Assembly (NCBI GenBank): GCA_035476635.1
Contig: DATILI010000345.1
Coordinates: forward strand, 1 to 22,830
Reading direction: 5' to 3'
From: DATILI01 sp035476635
GTDB taxonomy: Bacteria > Pseudomonadota > Gammaproteobacteria > Burkholderiales > Burkholderiaceae_C
Length of the DNA stretch: 22,830 nt
The notes beneath the pieces are model-generated. The model saw only the letters and a list, made by a program, of their open reading frames with translations. It made no database searches and was not told where the DNA came from. How positions within the stretch are numbered: the stretch's first letter is position 1; every line of letters begins with the position of its first letter. The translations under genes and the position numbers were made by a program. This document shows positions 8,754-16,385 of the stretch, piece by piece.

Positions 8754-10793
8754 ATGGCTGGCGGCATGCCTTCACTTTTGCGTTTCTGGCGGAGTCTCGC
8801 TGGCCGGCGTGCGATGCTTGCCCTGGCTTTCGCGCTGGCCGGATATTGCGCGTCGCCGCTGGCGAATGAGCGGATCGCCCTGGTCATCGGCAACTCGGCG
8901 TATATCTGGTCGCCCCTGGCGAATCCGCGCAACGACGCTGAATCCATGGCGGCGCTTCTTGAATCCGCGGGGTTTCGCGTCGACAAGCAGCTCGATACCG
9001 ACCTCACCAGCCTGCGTGCCGCGGTGGATCGGTTCGGCCGCGCCGCGCGGGCGCCGGAGGTCAAGTTCGGCTTGTTCTACTATGCCGGCCACGGCGTCCA
9101 GCAAAACTGGCACAACTATCTGGTGCCGATCGACGGCCGGCCGCGCAGCGGCAAGGAAGTCCCGGAGAAGACCGTCGACATCAGCAGCCTGATCGACTAC
9201 CTGGAACATGCACAGGGCCGCAACTTCCTGGTCATCCTGGACGCCTGCCGCGACGACCCATTCGCGGGAACCTATGTCCCGGACTCGAAAGGGCTGAGCC
9301 AATTCGACGCGCCCGTGGGCAGTCTCCTGGCCTACGCGACGGGCCCGGGCACCGTGGCACTGGATGGCGACGGCAGCAACGGGCTTTACACCAGCAACCT
9401 GCTGCGCGAGCTCTCGGTACGCGACGCCCGCCTCGAGGAAGCCTTCAAGCGCGTCCGGCTCAACGTGCGTCTGGCCTCCAGGGGCCGGCAGATTCCATGG
9501 GAAAGCACGTCGCTGGAGGAAGAAATCTATCTGTTCCCGAGCAAGAAGAAGCTGCTGACCGAAGCCGAAATCGACCAGTTGATGCAACGCGAGTTGCGCG
9601 ACTGGCAACGGGTCAGGCTGAATCCGGATATCGCCGAGCTGTCCAACTTCATACGCGAGTACCCCAGCGGCTATGCCAGCGAACTGGCGCAATCGCGCCT
9701 GAATCGCATGCTGGTCGCCGCCTACGGTGGCGAGCCGTCGACCGTACGCGTCCCCACCTCCAACGCCACGCTGGTTGCCTCCAGGGAGCTGGCTGAAGCC
9801 GAGACGGCGGCACGCGAGAAAGCGCAGCAGGCCGAGCAGCAGCGGCTGCAGGCACAACGCGCCGAAGCGGAGCGTGTGCAGCAGGCCCAGCTGGAGGCGG
9901 CGCGCCAGGAACAGCTGCGCGTCCAGGCCGAAAAGGAGCTGGCGGACAGGAACGCAGCGCTGCGCCTCGCGGCGCAAAGGGCCCGCGCAGCCGAAGAAGA
10001 GACCAGGCGCGTCGCCGCCGCGCGCGCTGAGCTGGAGCGCCTGCAGGCCCAGAACGCCCGGCGCGAAGCGGAGGACCGCCAGCGGGCCGCGCAAGCAGCG
10101 GCGGCGCAGGCCGAGCTGGCGCGTGTGGCGCAGCAGCGGCAACAGGAAATGATGCGGTTGGCGTCAGAGCGGTTGGCGTCCGAGCGGCTGGCGCTGGCCT
10201 CCGCGCCCAAGGAACCTCCGGCCACGACGCTGGCTCCAACACCCTTCTTCAAGGGCTATGCCGAGCACCGGCGGGAATACACCCTGGGCGACCAGTTCAG
10301 GATCAACGTGATCGACGGCTTCAAGAACACGGCACAGCCCCTGGTCATGAAGATCACCCAGATCGACCTCGCGGCGGAGCGGGTGGTCTTCAACGATGGC
10401 GCCTTTGAATCGGACCTGATGGGCAACACCACCGCCAACCAGCTGGGTGTCTTCAGTACGCCCCGGCAGTTCTACCCGGCCGAGCTGATTGTGGGGAAAA
10501 AATGGCGGACGCGGTTCAAGCAGTCCCGGCCCAATGGAATCACCTACACCTTCCAGTACGACCTGAAGGTCGTCGGCAAGGAGCGCATCACGGTGCCGGC
10601 AGGCAGCTTCGAGGCCTTCCGCATCGAGGCGCGCGGCTTCAACCTGGAACTCCAGGCTTCGATCGAACGGACGATCTGGGTTGCACCGGGCGTCAATGCG
10701 GATATTGCGCAGGACTACAAGGTCCGCCTGCGCACCGGCACGCTGAACGAATACGAGCGCAGGGAACTGGTTTCGTACGTGCAGGCGAAATAG
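8754..10793 (+). CDS. exported caspase-fold (peptidase C14) protein with coiled coil and beta-rich tail
   Basis: A 679-residue protein. Residues 1 to about 38 look like a signal peptide (RR, then MLALAFALAG, cleavage near SPLA). Residues 39 to about 265 are a caspase-like domain starting RIALVIGNSAY, with the catalytic dyad intact: H113 in YYAGHGVQ and C165 in ILDACRDDPF. Residues about 270-340 resemble a sel1/tetratricopeptide-like linker. About 345-480 is a long Ala/Glu/Gln/Arg-rich coiled coil, and about 495-679 is a beta-rich domain recalling the DUF3108/TapB-like group. Bacterial relatives of this layout are periplasmic and mostly uncharacterised. The ATG at 8754 has GAGG upstream; an ATG at 8766 or 8814 is possible and would leave a shorter signal peptide. 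A lipoprotein gene precedes it. Confidence 0.9.
   Translation: MAGGMPSLLRFWRSLAGRRAMLALAFALAGYCASPLANERIALVIGNSAYIWSPLANPRNDAESMAALLESAGFRVDKQLDTDLTSLRAAVDRFGRAARAPEVKFGLFYYAGHGVQQNWHNYLVPIDGRPRSGKEVPEKTVDISSLIDYLEHAQGRNFLVILDACRDDPFAGTYVPDSKGLSQFDAPVGSLLAYATGPGTVALDGDGSNGLYTSNLLRELSVRDARLEEAFKRVRLNVRLASRGRQIPWESTSLEEEIYLFPSKKKLLTEAEIDQLMQRELRDWQRVRLNPDIAELSNFIREYPSGYASELAQSRLNRMLVAAYGGEPSTVRVPTSNATLVASRELAEAETAAREKAQQAEQQRLQAQRAEAERVQQAQLEAARQEQLRVQAEKELADRNAALRLAAQRARAAEEETRRVAAARAELERLQAQNARREAEDRQRAAQAAAAQAELARVAQQRQQEMMRLASERLASERLALASAPKEPPATTLAPTPFFKGYAEHRREYTLGDQFRINVIDGFKNTAQPLVMKITQIDLAAERVVFNDGAFESDLMGNTTANQLGVFSTPRQFYPAELIVGKKWRTRFKQSRPNGITYTFQYDLKVVGKERITVPAGSFEAFRIEARGFNLELQASIERTIWVAPGVNADIAQDYKVRLRTGTLNEYERRELVSYVQAK
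10155..10199 (+). repeat. 15-bp in-frame tandem repeat in the caspase-protein coiled coil
   Basis: Three successive 15-bp units (CGGTTGGCGTCAGAG, CGGTTGGCGTCCGAG, then the diverged CGGCTGGCGCTGGCC) encode RLASE-RLASE-RLALA from codon 468. Changes in unit number would lengthen or shorten the coiled coil without a frameshift. Confidence 0.75.
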
Positions 10794-10828
10794 CCGGGCG
10801 ATCCAGTCCCGCCGATATGATCGCCGGG

Positions 10829-11911
10829 ATGAAAAACCCAACCTCCCTGCCCCTGTGGTCGATTGTTGCGCCCATCGTGGGCTGGCTGCTGCTCGGGGGC
10901 ACGGCCCTGGGCCTGGGCAGCTGGTATGCCGCGCTGCTGGCCGCTGGCCTGCTCGGCTCGGTACTGGCGGCGGTGCACCACGCCGAGGTGGTGGCGCACC
11001 GCGTCGGCGAGCCCTACGGCACGCTGGTGCTGGCAGTGGCCATCACCGTCATCGAGGTGGCGCTGATCGTTTCGCTGATGCTGGCCGGCGGCCCCGCCAC
11101 GGCCGCGCTGGCGCGCGACACGGTGTTCGCCGCCGTGATGCTGATCCTGAACGGCATGATGGGCCTGTGCCTGTTGGCCGGTGGCTCGCGCCACCATGAA
11201 CAGACCTTCAGCCTGCATGGCGTGAGCGCATCGCTGGCCACCCTGGCGGCCATCGTCACGCTGACCCTGGTGCTGCCCAACTACACCACCACCACGCCGG
11301 GGCCGGTCTACAGCCCGAGCCAGCTCGGCTTCATCGCCATCGTTTCGCTGGTGCTGTACGGCACCTTCGTGCTGGTGCAGACGGTGCGCCACCGCGACTA
11401 TTTCTTGCCACCCGACGCCGGCACTGATGAAGAGGTGCACGCGGCGCCGCCGACCAACAAGGCGGCCTGGACCAGCGCCGCGCTGCTGGTTGTCTGCCTG
11501 GTCGCCGTCGTGCTCCTGGGCAAGGCGCTGGCGCCAACCATCGAGGCCGCGGTGGCCGCCATCGGCGCGCCCAAGGCGCTGGTGGGCATCATCATCGCGG
11601 CCGTGGTGCTCCTGCCCGAGGGGCTGGCGGCCGTGCGCGCGGCCCGCGCCAACCGCCTGCAGACCAGCCTGAACCTGGCGCTGGGCTCGGCGCTGGCCAG
11701 CATCGGCCTGACTATTCCCGCCGTCGCCATCGTCTCGCTGGCCACCGGCTGGACGCTGACCCTGGGCATCGACATCAAGTCCACCGTCCTGCTGCTGCTT
11801 TCGCTGGTGGTGGCCACGCTGTCGCTCGGCACCGGCCGGACCACCGTCTTGCAAGGAACGGTGCACCTCGTCATCTTCGCGGTCTACCTGTTCACCACGG
11901 TCGTTCCTTGA
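10829..11911 (+). CDS. chaA: ChaA-type calcium/sodium:proton antiporter
   Basis: Inner-membrane cation/proton exchanger of the CaCA superfamily, exporting Ca2+ and/or Na+ (K+ in some relatives) in exchange for protons. The 360 residues compare with 366 in E. coli ChaA. There are about eleven hydrophobic segments in two halves. The first half carries AHRVGEPYGTLVL with E61 and the membrane glutamate E76 (AITVIEVAL). The second carries the matching PEGLAAVRAARANRLQTS and GSALASIGLTIP stretch. An acidic/histidine-containing loop (DAGTDEEVH) joins them. ATG 10829 gives MKNPTSLPLW; ATG 10817, four codons earlier, is equally possible and neither has a good Shine-Dalgarno. It is 35 bp downstream of the caspase-fold gene and convergent with the VOC gene. 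Confidence 0.9.
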   Translation: MKNPTSLPLWSIVAPIVGWLLLGGTALGLGSWYAALLAAGLLGSVLAAVHHAEVVAHRVGEPYGTLVLAVAITVIEVALIVSLMLAGGPATAALARDTVFAAVMLILNGMMGLCLLAGGSRHHEQTFSLHGVSASLATLAAIVTLTLVLPNYTTTTPGPVYSPSQLGFIAIVSLVLYGTFVLVQTVRHRDYFLPPDAGTDEEVHAAPPTNKAAWTSAALLVVCLVAVVLLGKALAPTIEAAVAAIGAPKALVGIIIAAVVLLPEGLAAVRAARANRLQTSLNLALGSALASIGLTIPAVAIVSLATGWTLTLGIDIKSTVLLLLSLVVATLSLGTGRTTVLQGTVHLVIFAVYLFTTVVP

Positions 11912-11944
11912 ACTGACGTTGCCCAGGCGCCGCGAGGATAGGTT

Positions 11945-12424
11945 TCAGCCGCGCCGTGCCGCCTCTATCGCGGCGATGTCGATCTTTTTCATGGTCATCA
12001 TCGCGTCGAACGCGCGCTTGGCTGCCGCACGATCGGGGTCGGATATTGCCGCGATGAGGGCGCGCGGGGTGATCTGCCATGACAAGCCCCACCGGTCCTT
12101 GCACCAGCCGCACTCGCTTTCCTGGCCGCCATTGCCGACCACCGCACTCCACAAGCGGTCGGTTTCGGCCTGGTCGTCGGTCGCGATTTGAAAGGAGAAG
12201 GCCTCGTTGTGCTTGAAATGCGGGCCACCGTTCAGCCCGATGCAGGGGATGCCGGCGACGGTGAACTCGACCGTCAGGACATCGCCCTGCTTGCCGTCGG
12301 GATAGTCGCCCGGTGCGCGGAAGACGGCGCCGACAGCGCTGTCGGGAAATGTTTCGGCATAGAAGTTTGCGGCGTCAACAGCGCCGCCCTCGTACCACAG
12401 ACAGATCGTGTTCTTGCTGGTCAT
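11945..12424 (-). CDS. VOC family protein (PhnB-like)
   Basis: A 159-residue protein of the glyoxalase/bleomycin-resistance/dioxygenase superfamily, PhnB-like branch. It starts MTSKNTICLWYEGGAVDAANFY and has the family pattern ETFPDSAVG... VEFTVAGIPCIGLNGGPHFKHNEAFSF in short blocks, then WGLSWQITP near residue 120. Members are small cytosolic dimers that bind a metal or small ligand; the substrate is unknown. The open frame runs to 12457, but ATG 12424 is chosen because AGGAGACGC lies just upstream on the minus strand and the sequence before it does not look like protein. It is convergent with chaA (33 bp apart), with no clear terminator between them. Confidence 0.85.
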   Translation of the reverse strand: MTSKNTICLWYEGGAVDAANFYAETFPDSAVGAVFRAPGDYPDGKQGDVLTVEFTVAGIPCIGLNGGPHFKHNEAFSFQIATDDQAETDRLWSAVVGNGGQESECGWCKDRWGLSWQITPRALIAAISDPDRAAAKRAFDAMMTMKKIDIAAIEAARRG

Positions 12425-12731
12425 TTTGCGTCTCCTGAAGAGTTGAGGACCCGGCATCCGCCACCGTAAAAAAGTTCAATCGTACGCATCGCGGGACTTC
12501 GGTCTGTCGGATGGGACGCCGTTGTAGCGATCCGCCGATGCCCCAAACTCTCGCGGCGGGCGCCGGCCGATCCCGCGCCGCGCCCCGTTCTGGGGTATTT
12601 CCCGAGGAAGATCAACGGTTTTTGCACCAGAGTTGACCGAAAATCCGACGCACGATGGTGCACGCGAAAGTTTCATGGGCATCGTTTTTGCTAATTAGTT
12701 TCAATACATATCTTTTTGCCCAGGAGCTTCC
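12425..12731. promoter_or_regulatory. divergent intergenic region before the ABC-deaminase operon
   Basis: About 307 bp with no gene; the short minus-strand frames here lack ribosome binding sites and have shadow-frame composition. It must carry the promoters for the VOC gene (leftward) and for the ABC binding-protein gene (rightward). An AT-rich stretch at about 12682-12720 is the likely rightward promoter zone; TACATA there could be a -10 but no convincing -35 is spaced from it. AGGAG at 12722-12726 is the binding-protein Shine-Dalgarno. Confidence 0.5.
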
Positions 12732-13760
12732 ATGACCAAACGCGCATTCCTTCAGGCCGCCGCAGCACTCGCAGCCGTCGCCACCTTTGGCACGGCCCAG
12801 GCCCAGAATACGCCGATCAAATTCCAGCTGGACTGGCGCTTCGAAGGCCCGGCCGCCCTGTTCCTCACGCCGGCGGCCAAGGGCTACTTCAAGGATGCGA
12901 AGCTCGACGTGACGATCGACGCGGGCAATGGCTCGGGCGGCACCGTCACGCGCGTGGCCTCGGGCACCTACGACATGGGCTTTGCCGACCTGGCCGCGCT
13001 GATGGAGTTCCACGCCAACAACCCCGACGCGCCGAACAAGCCGGTGGCCGTGATGATGGTCTACAACAACACGCCGGCCTCGGTCATGGCGCTGAAGAAA
13101 TCGGGCATCAAGAGCCCGGCCGACTTGAGCGGCAAGAAGCTCGGCGCCCCGGTGTTCGACGCCGGCCGCCGCGCCTTTCCGATCTTTTCCAAGGCCAATG
13201 GCGTGACCGGCGTGCAGTGGACGGCCATGGACCCGCCGCTGCGCGAGACCATGCTGGCGCGCGGCGATGTGGATGCCATCACCGGCTTCACCTTCACTTC
13301 GCTGCTCAATCTGGAAGCGCGCGGCGTGAAGGCCGAAGACGTGGTGGTGCTGCCCTATGCCGACTACGGCGTGAAGCTGTACGGCAACGTGATCATCGCC
13401 ACGCCGAAGATCATCAGGGAAAATCCGGCCGCGGTGAAAGCCTTCCTGCTGGCCTTTACCAAGGGCGTGAAAGACGTCATCGCCAAGCCCGCGGCCGCCA
13501 TCGATGACGTCAAGGCGCGTGACGGCATCATCAACGTGGCGCTGGAAACACGCCGCCTGCAACTGGCGATCGACACCGTGATCAACAGCCCCGACGCCCG
13601 CGCCGATGGCTTTGGGCAAGTGAAGGGCCCGCGCCTGTCGCTGATGGCTTCGCAGGTGTCGGACGCTTTCGGCACCAAGACGCGCGTCAACCCCGATGCG
13701 ATCTGGAATGCAACGTTCCTGCCCAGTGCGGCCGAACTGAATATTCTCCCGAAGAAATAA
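12732..13760 (+). CDS. ABC transporter substrate-binding protein, NMT1/THI5-like
   Basis: A 342-residue periplasmic binding protein that captures a small ligand for the ABC importer encoded next. Residues 1-24 are a signal peptide (MTKRAFLQAAAALAAVATFG, cleavage after AQA). The mature part begins with the FQLDWRFEGPAALF block typical of NMT1/THI5-like proteins, which bind pyrimidine-type or other small nitrogenous ligands, and shows two alpha/beta lobes. ATG 12732 has AGGAG 6 bp upstream. It is first of four genes in one direction: binding protein, ATPase, permease, deaminase. The last gene suggests the ligand is a nucleobase or related amino-heterocycle; this is inference. Taurine- or nitrate-type ligands cannot be excluded. 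Confidence 0.92.
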   Translation: MTKRAFLQAAAALAAVATFGTAQAQNTPIKFQLDWRFEGPAALFLTPAAKGYFKDAKLDVTIDAGNGSGGTVTRVASGTYDMGFADLAALMEFHANNPDAPNKPVAVMMVYNNTPASVMALKKSGIKSPADLSGKKLGAPVFDAGRRAFPIFSKANGVTGVQWTAMDPPLRETMLARGDVDAITGFTFTSLLNLEARGVKAEDVVVLPYADYGVKLYGNVIIATPKIIRENPAAVKAFLLAFTKGVKDVIAKPAAAIDDVKARDGIINVALETRRLQLAIDTVINSPDARADGFGQVKGPRLSLMASQVSDAFGTKTRVNPDAIWNATFLPSAAELNILPKK

Positions 13761-13788
13761 ACATAGCCCAGACCGCTCAATCCATTTG

Positions 13789-14616
13789 ATGCCACAAGCC
13801 TCAGACGCCAACTTCGTCGACTTCCGCGACGTCTGGCTCGCCTACAACGAAGAACTGCTCGCGCAAAACCACTTCGCGGTCGAAGCCATCGACCTCAAGG
13901 TGCGCGAGGGCGAGTTCATCGCCATCGTCGGCCCCTCGGGTTGCGGCAAGTCGACCTTCATGAAGCTGACCACGGGGCTGAAGATGCCGTCCCGGGGCCA
14001 GATCCTGATCGACCGCCAGCCCGTGACCGGCCCCTTGAAGATTTCCGGCATGGCCTTCCAGGCGCCATCGCTCCTGCCGTGGCGCACCACGGTAGACAAC
14101 GTCTTGCTGCCGCTGGAAATCGTCGAGCCCTTCCGCAGCCAGTTCAAGGCAAAGCGCAAGGAATTCGAGGAACGCGCGCGCAAGCTGCTGCAAAAAGTCG
14201 GGCTCGCCGGCTATGAGGACAAGTTTCCCTGGCAGCTCTCGGGCGGTATGCAGCAGCGCGCCAGCATCTGCCGCGCGCTGATCCACGAGCCCAAGATGCT
14301 GCTGCTGGACGAGCCGTTCGGCGCGCTCGACGCGTTCACGCGCGAAGAACTCTGGTGCATCCTGCGCGACCTGTGGACCGAGCAGCGTTTCAATGTGATC
14401 CTGGTGACGCACGACCTGCGTGAATCGGTATTCCTGGCCGACACGGTGTACGTGATGAGCAAAAGCCCGGGGCGCTTCGTCGTGAAGAAAGAGATCGAGC
14501 TGCCGCGCCCGCGCGAGCTTGAAATCACCTACACGAAAGAGTTCACCGACATCGTGCATGAGCTGCGCGGGCACATCGGTGCCATTCGCAAGACCAGCGC
14601 GGGGGTGGCGCCATGA
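13789..14616 (+). CDS. ABC transporter ATP-binding protein (NitT/TauT-type)
   Basis: A 275-residue ATPase that powers the importer. Walker A is G48-P-S-G-C-G-K-S-T56, the Q-loop reads QAPSLLPWRT, the signature LSGGMQQR, Walker B MLLLDEPFGALD, and the switch histidine VTHD. This set is intact and typical of the nitrate/sulfonate/taurine class. The N-terminal FVDFRDVWLAYNEE and the insert LEIVEPFRSQFKAKRKEFEERA are characteristic of the pyrimidine-transporter-like subgroup. It starts 28 bp after the binding-protein gene. ATG 13789 is preferred to TTG 13786 one codon earlier; no clear Shine-Dalgarno precedes either. Its last 4 bp overlap the permease start (ATGA). Confidence 0.94.
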   Translation: MPQASDANFVDFRDVWLAYNEELLAQNHFAVEAIDLKVREGEFIAIVGPSGCGKSTFMKLTTGLKMPSRGQILIDRQPVTGPLKISGMAFQAPSLLPWRTTVDNVLLPLEIVEPFRSQFKAKRKEFEERARKLLQKVGLAGYEDKFPWQLSGGMQQRASICRALIHEPKMLLLDEPFGALDAFTREELWCILRDLWTEQRFNVILVTHDLRESVFLADTVYVMSKSPGRFVVKKEIELPRPRELEITYTKEFTDIVHELRGHIGAIRKTSAGVAP

Positions 14617-15380
14617 ACAAGAAGCAACTGGAAACCTGGTCGCCCTGGATTTTGCTGGTGGCGGTGATTGCCCTGTGGCAAATCATCTGCGCGGCCTTCG
14701 ACGTCTCAGAGTTCATCTTTCCAAGCCCCTGGCGCATCTGGACCCAGTTCGTCGAATTCAAATGGATCATCGCGGCCCATGCCTGGCGCACCTACTGGGT
14801 CACCATGGCGGGCTTTGGCATCGCCATCGTGGTGGGCGTGCTGCTCGGCTTCATCATCGGCAGCTCGCGCCTGGCCTACGCGGCCATGTATCCGCTGATG
14901 ACGGCCTTCAATGCGCTGCCCAAGGCGGCGTTCGTGCCCATCCTGGTGGTGTGGTTCGGCATCGGCGTCGGCCCGGCCATCCTCACGGCGTTCCTGATCT
15001 CGTTTTTTCCGATCATGGTCAACATCGCCACCGGCCTGGCGACCCTGGAGCCCGAGCTCGAAGACGTGCTGCGCGTGCTGGGCGCCAAGCGCTGGGATGT
15101 GCTGATCAAGGTCGGCCTGCCACGCTCCATGCCCTACTTCTATGGCTCGCTCAAGGTAGCCATCACGCTCGCCTTTGTCGGCACCACGGTGTCGGAAATG
15201 ACCGCCGCCAACGAGGGCATCGGCTACTTGCTGATCTCGGCCGGTTCGGCCATGCAGATGGGCCTGGCCTTTTCCGGGCTGGTGGTGGTCGGCGCCATGG
15301 CGATGGTGATGTATGAGCTTTTCAGCTACGTTGAAAAGCACACCACGGCCTGGGCGCACCGCGGTTCACAAAACGAATGA
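14613..15380 (+). CDS. ABC transporter permease (NitT/TauT-type)
   Basis: A 255-residue inner-membrane permease with about six hydrophobic segments (near 11-30, 62-83, 92-114, 120-142, 180-195 and 215-236). The cytoplasmic EAA loop that contacts the ATPase is at about 150-170 (EDVLRVLGAKRWDVLIKVGLP pattern with G157 and L169-P170). It overlaps the ATPase gene by 4 bp (ATGA) and the deaminase gene by 4 bp, so the three proteins are probably translationally coupled. Only one permease is present, so it would act as a homodimer. Confidence 0.94.
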   Translation: MNKKQLETWSPWILLVAVIALWQIICAAFDVSEFIFPSPWRIWTQFVEFKWIIAAHAWRTYWVTMAGFGIAIVVGVLLGFIIGSSRLAYAAMYPLMTAFNALPKAAFVPILVVWFGIGVGPAILTAFLISFFPIMVNIATGLATLEPELEDVLRVLGAKRWDVLIKVGLPRSMPYFYGSLKVAITLAFVGTTVSEMTAANEGIGYLLISAGSAMQMGLAFSGLVVVGAMAMVMYELFSYVEKHTTAWAHRGSQNE

Positions 15381-15889
15381 GCCAGCCCAGCGCACCCGGC
15401 GCCGCCGTGCCGCCGTTGATCCTGGAACAGGCAGTGCGCCACCTGCGCCGCGCCAACGAGGTTGCGCGCCGCGCCATGGCACTTGGGCGCCACCCCTTCG
15501 GCGCCATCCTCGTCGCGCCCGATGGGGAAACCGTGCTGGCCGAGCAGGGCAATGTCGACACGGTCAACCACGCGGAGTCGGTGCTGGCACGCACCGCCGT
15601 GCTGAACTACGCCCCCGAGTTCCTCTGGAACTGCACCCTGGTGACCACCGTCGAGCCCTGCGCCATGTGCGCCGGCACGCAGTATTGGGCGCATATCGGG
15701 CGGCTCGTCTACGGCATGACCGAGCAGCGCCTGTTGCAGCTGACCGGCAGCCACGCGGAGAATCCGACGATGGACCTGCCCTGCCGCGAGGTGTTTGCGC
15801 GCGGGCAAAAGGCGGTCGAAGTCATCGGCCCGGTGGCGGCGATGGAGGCGGAAATCGCCGCCTTGCACCGTAATTTTTGGAAAAAATGA
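15377..15889 (+). CDS. nucleoside/nucleobase deaminase (cytidine-deaminase fold), possibly guanine deaminase
   Basis: A 170-residue zinc hydrolase that should replace an exocyclic amino group on a purine, pyrimidine or similar ring by a carbonyl, releasing ammonia. The zinc site is complete: H65 and catalytic E67 (VNHAESVLA), C95 and C98 (EPCAMCAG). HPFGA at 39-43 and TQYWAHIGRLVYG after the cysteines resemble the GuaD and ammeline/guanine deaminase branch more than TadA or riboflavin-type deaminases. It overlaps the permease gene by 4 bp, a strong sign that it acts on the imported compound. The exact substrate (guanine, cytosine, isocytosine or a triazine) is not decidable here. The end, FWKK, is typical of the group. 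Confidence 0.88.
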   Translation: MSQPSAPGAAVPPLILEQAVRHLRRANEVARRAMALGRHPFGAILVAPDGETVLAEQGNVDTVNHAESVLARTAVLNYAPEFLWNCTLVTTVEPCAMCAGTQYWAHIGRLVYGMTEQRLLQLTGSHAENPTMDLPCREVFARGQKAVEVIGPVAAMEAEIAALHRNFWKK

Positions 15890-15914
15890 CGCTTTTGCGG
15901 ACCCCTTAGCAGTA

Positions 15915-15928
15915 GCATACTTGTATGC
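15915..15928. promoter_or_regulatory. palindrome upstream of the small basic protein gene
   Basis: GCATACTTGTATGC is a perfect inverted repeat (6-bp arms, 2-bp centre) in an AT-richer patch between the deaminase stop and the next gene; GAATGCATATC follows. ATAC-TT-GTAT cores are typical of dimeric repressor operators, for example of the GntR class. No matching regulator gene is in the window, and the promoter itself is not clear. Confidence 0.4.
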
Positions 15929-15980
15929 GACGAATGCATATCTCGTCCGCACATCGATCAACCCCCCGTCCAATTCACCT

Positions 15981-16289
15981 ATGGCTACCCGTATGACGAT
16001 CAGGCTGGACTCCAATCTCCAGCGGTTTACGGCGGGAGAACATCCCGATTTCCGCTACCTTGGCACGGTGCAGCGCGGCCTGGAAATGGGTGCGCTCGCG
16101 CTGACGCCGAAAGGCGAGTACGTGCAGGTGAATGGCGACATCATCCAGACCCTGAACACATCGCGCGTGCGGGCCGCCCTGGGTTCGGCACACACCAGCC
16201 GCATCGGGCCTACAGCACCAGCCGCTGCCGCACCGGCGGTGATCGTGCGGCGCAAGCGGCGCGTTCCGGTCCTGCCGCCGAGCAATTGA
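15981..16289 (+). CDS. small basic protein of unknown function
   Basis: A 102-residue protein I do not recognise. Residues 1-65 look folded: MTIRLDSNLQRF, then FRYLGTVQRGLEMGALALTP, then GEYVQVNGDIIQTLNTSRVRAALG, which reads like alternating strands and short helices. Residues about 70-88 are an Ala/Pro linker and the tail (VIVRRKRRVPVLPP) is strongly basic, as in small proteins that contact nucleic acid or acidic partners. No signal peptide, membrane segment or cysteine is seen. ATG 15981 (MATRM) and ATG 15993 are both possible, and neither has a Shine-Dalgarno. It is isolated between the deaminase gene and a dispersed repeat. Coding is supported by an even, protein-like sequence and a palindrome upstream, but remains a prediction. 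Confidence 0.65.
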   Translation: MATRMTIRLDSNLQRFTAGEHPDFRYLGTVQRGLEMGALALTPKGEYVQVNGDIIQTLNTSRVRAALGSAHTSRIGPTAPAAAAPAVIVRRKRRVPVLPPSN

Positions 16290-16290
16290 C

Positions 16291-16385
16291 TGCGTATGGC
16301 CCCCACGCTTGTCACTTCGTGTACTGCGCTGCCCCCCGAGGGGGCGTCAGTCGCCTTGGGACGGCCCGGCGCCGACTGAGCCCGC
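16291..16385 (+). repeat. dispersed Burkholderiales-type repeat forming the ureD leader
   Basis: Starts CTGCGTATGGCCCCCACGCT and contains two perfect hairpins: GCCCCC-CGA-GGGGGC at 16331-16345 and TCAGTCG...CGACTGA (7-bp arms) at 16347-16379. I recognise this sequence from memory as one scattered many times between genes in Comamonadaceae; that needs a genome search. It ends 6 bp before the ureD ATG, so ureD translation starts at the edge of the repeat. There is no T-run, so it is not a standard terminator. Confidence 0.65.

Noticed and set aside
8772..10142. 456-codon open frame opposite the caspase-fold gene
   Set aside because: Leucine/glutamine/arginine-rich antisense of the coiled-coil region; no family features.
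12421..12682. Short minus-strand frames upstream of the VOC gene
   Set aside because: No ribosome binding site and no protein-like pattern; they sit in the divergent promoter region.
12612..13811. 399-codon minus-strand frame opposite the binding-protein gene
   Set aside because: Antisense shadow with H/R/G bias; the plus-strand gene has a signal peptide and family motifs.
16331..16345. GCCCCC-CGA-GGGGGC hairpin as a terminator
   Set aside because: There is no T-run on either side and it belongs to a dispersed repeat running up to ureD.
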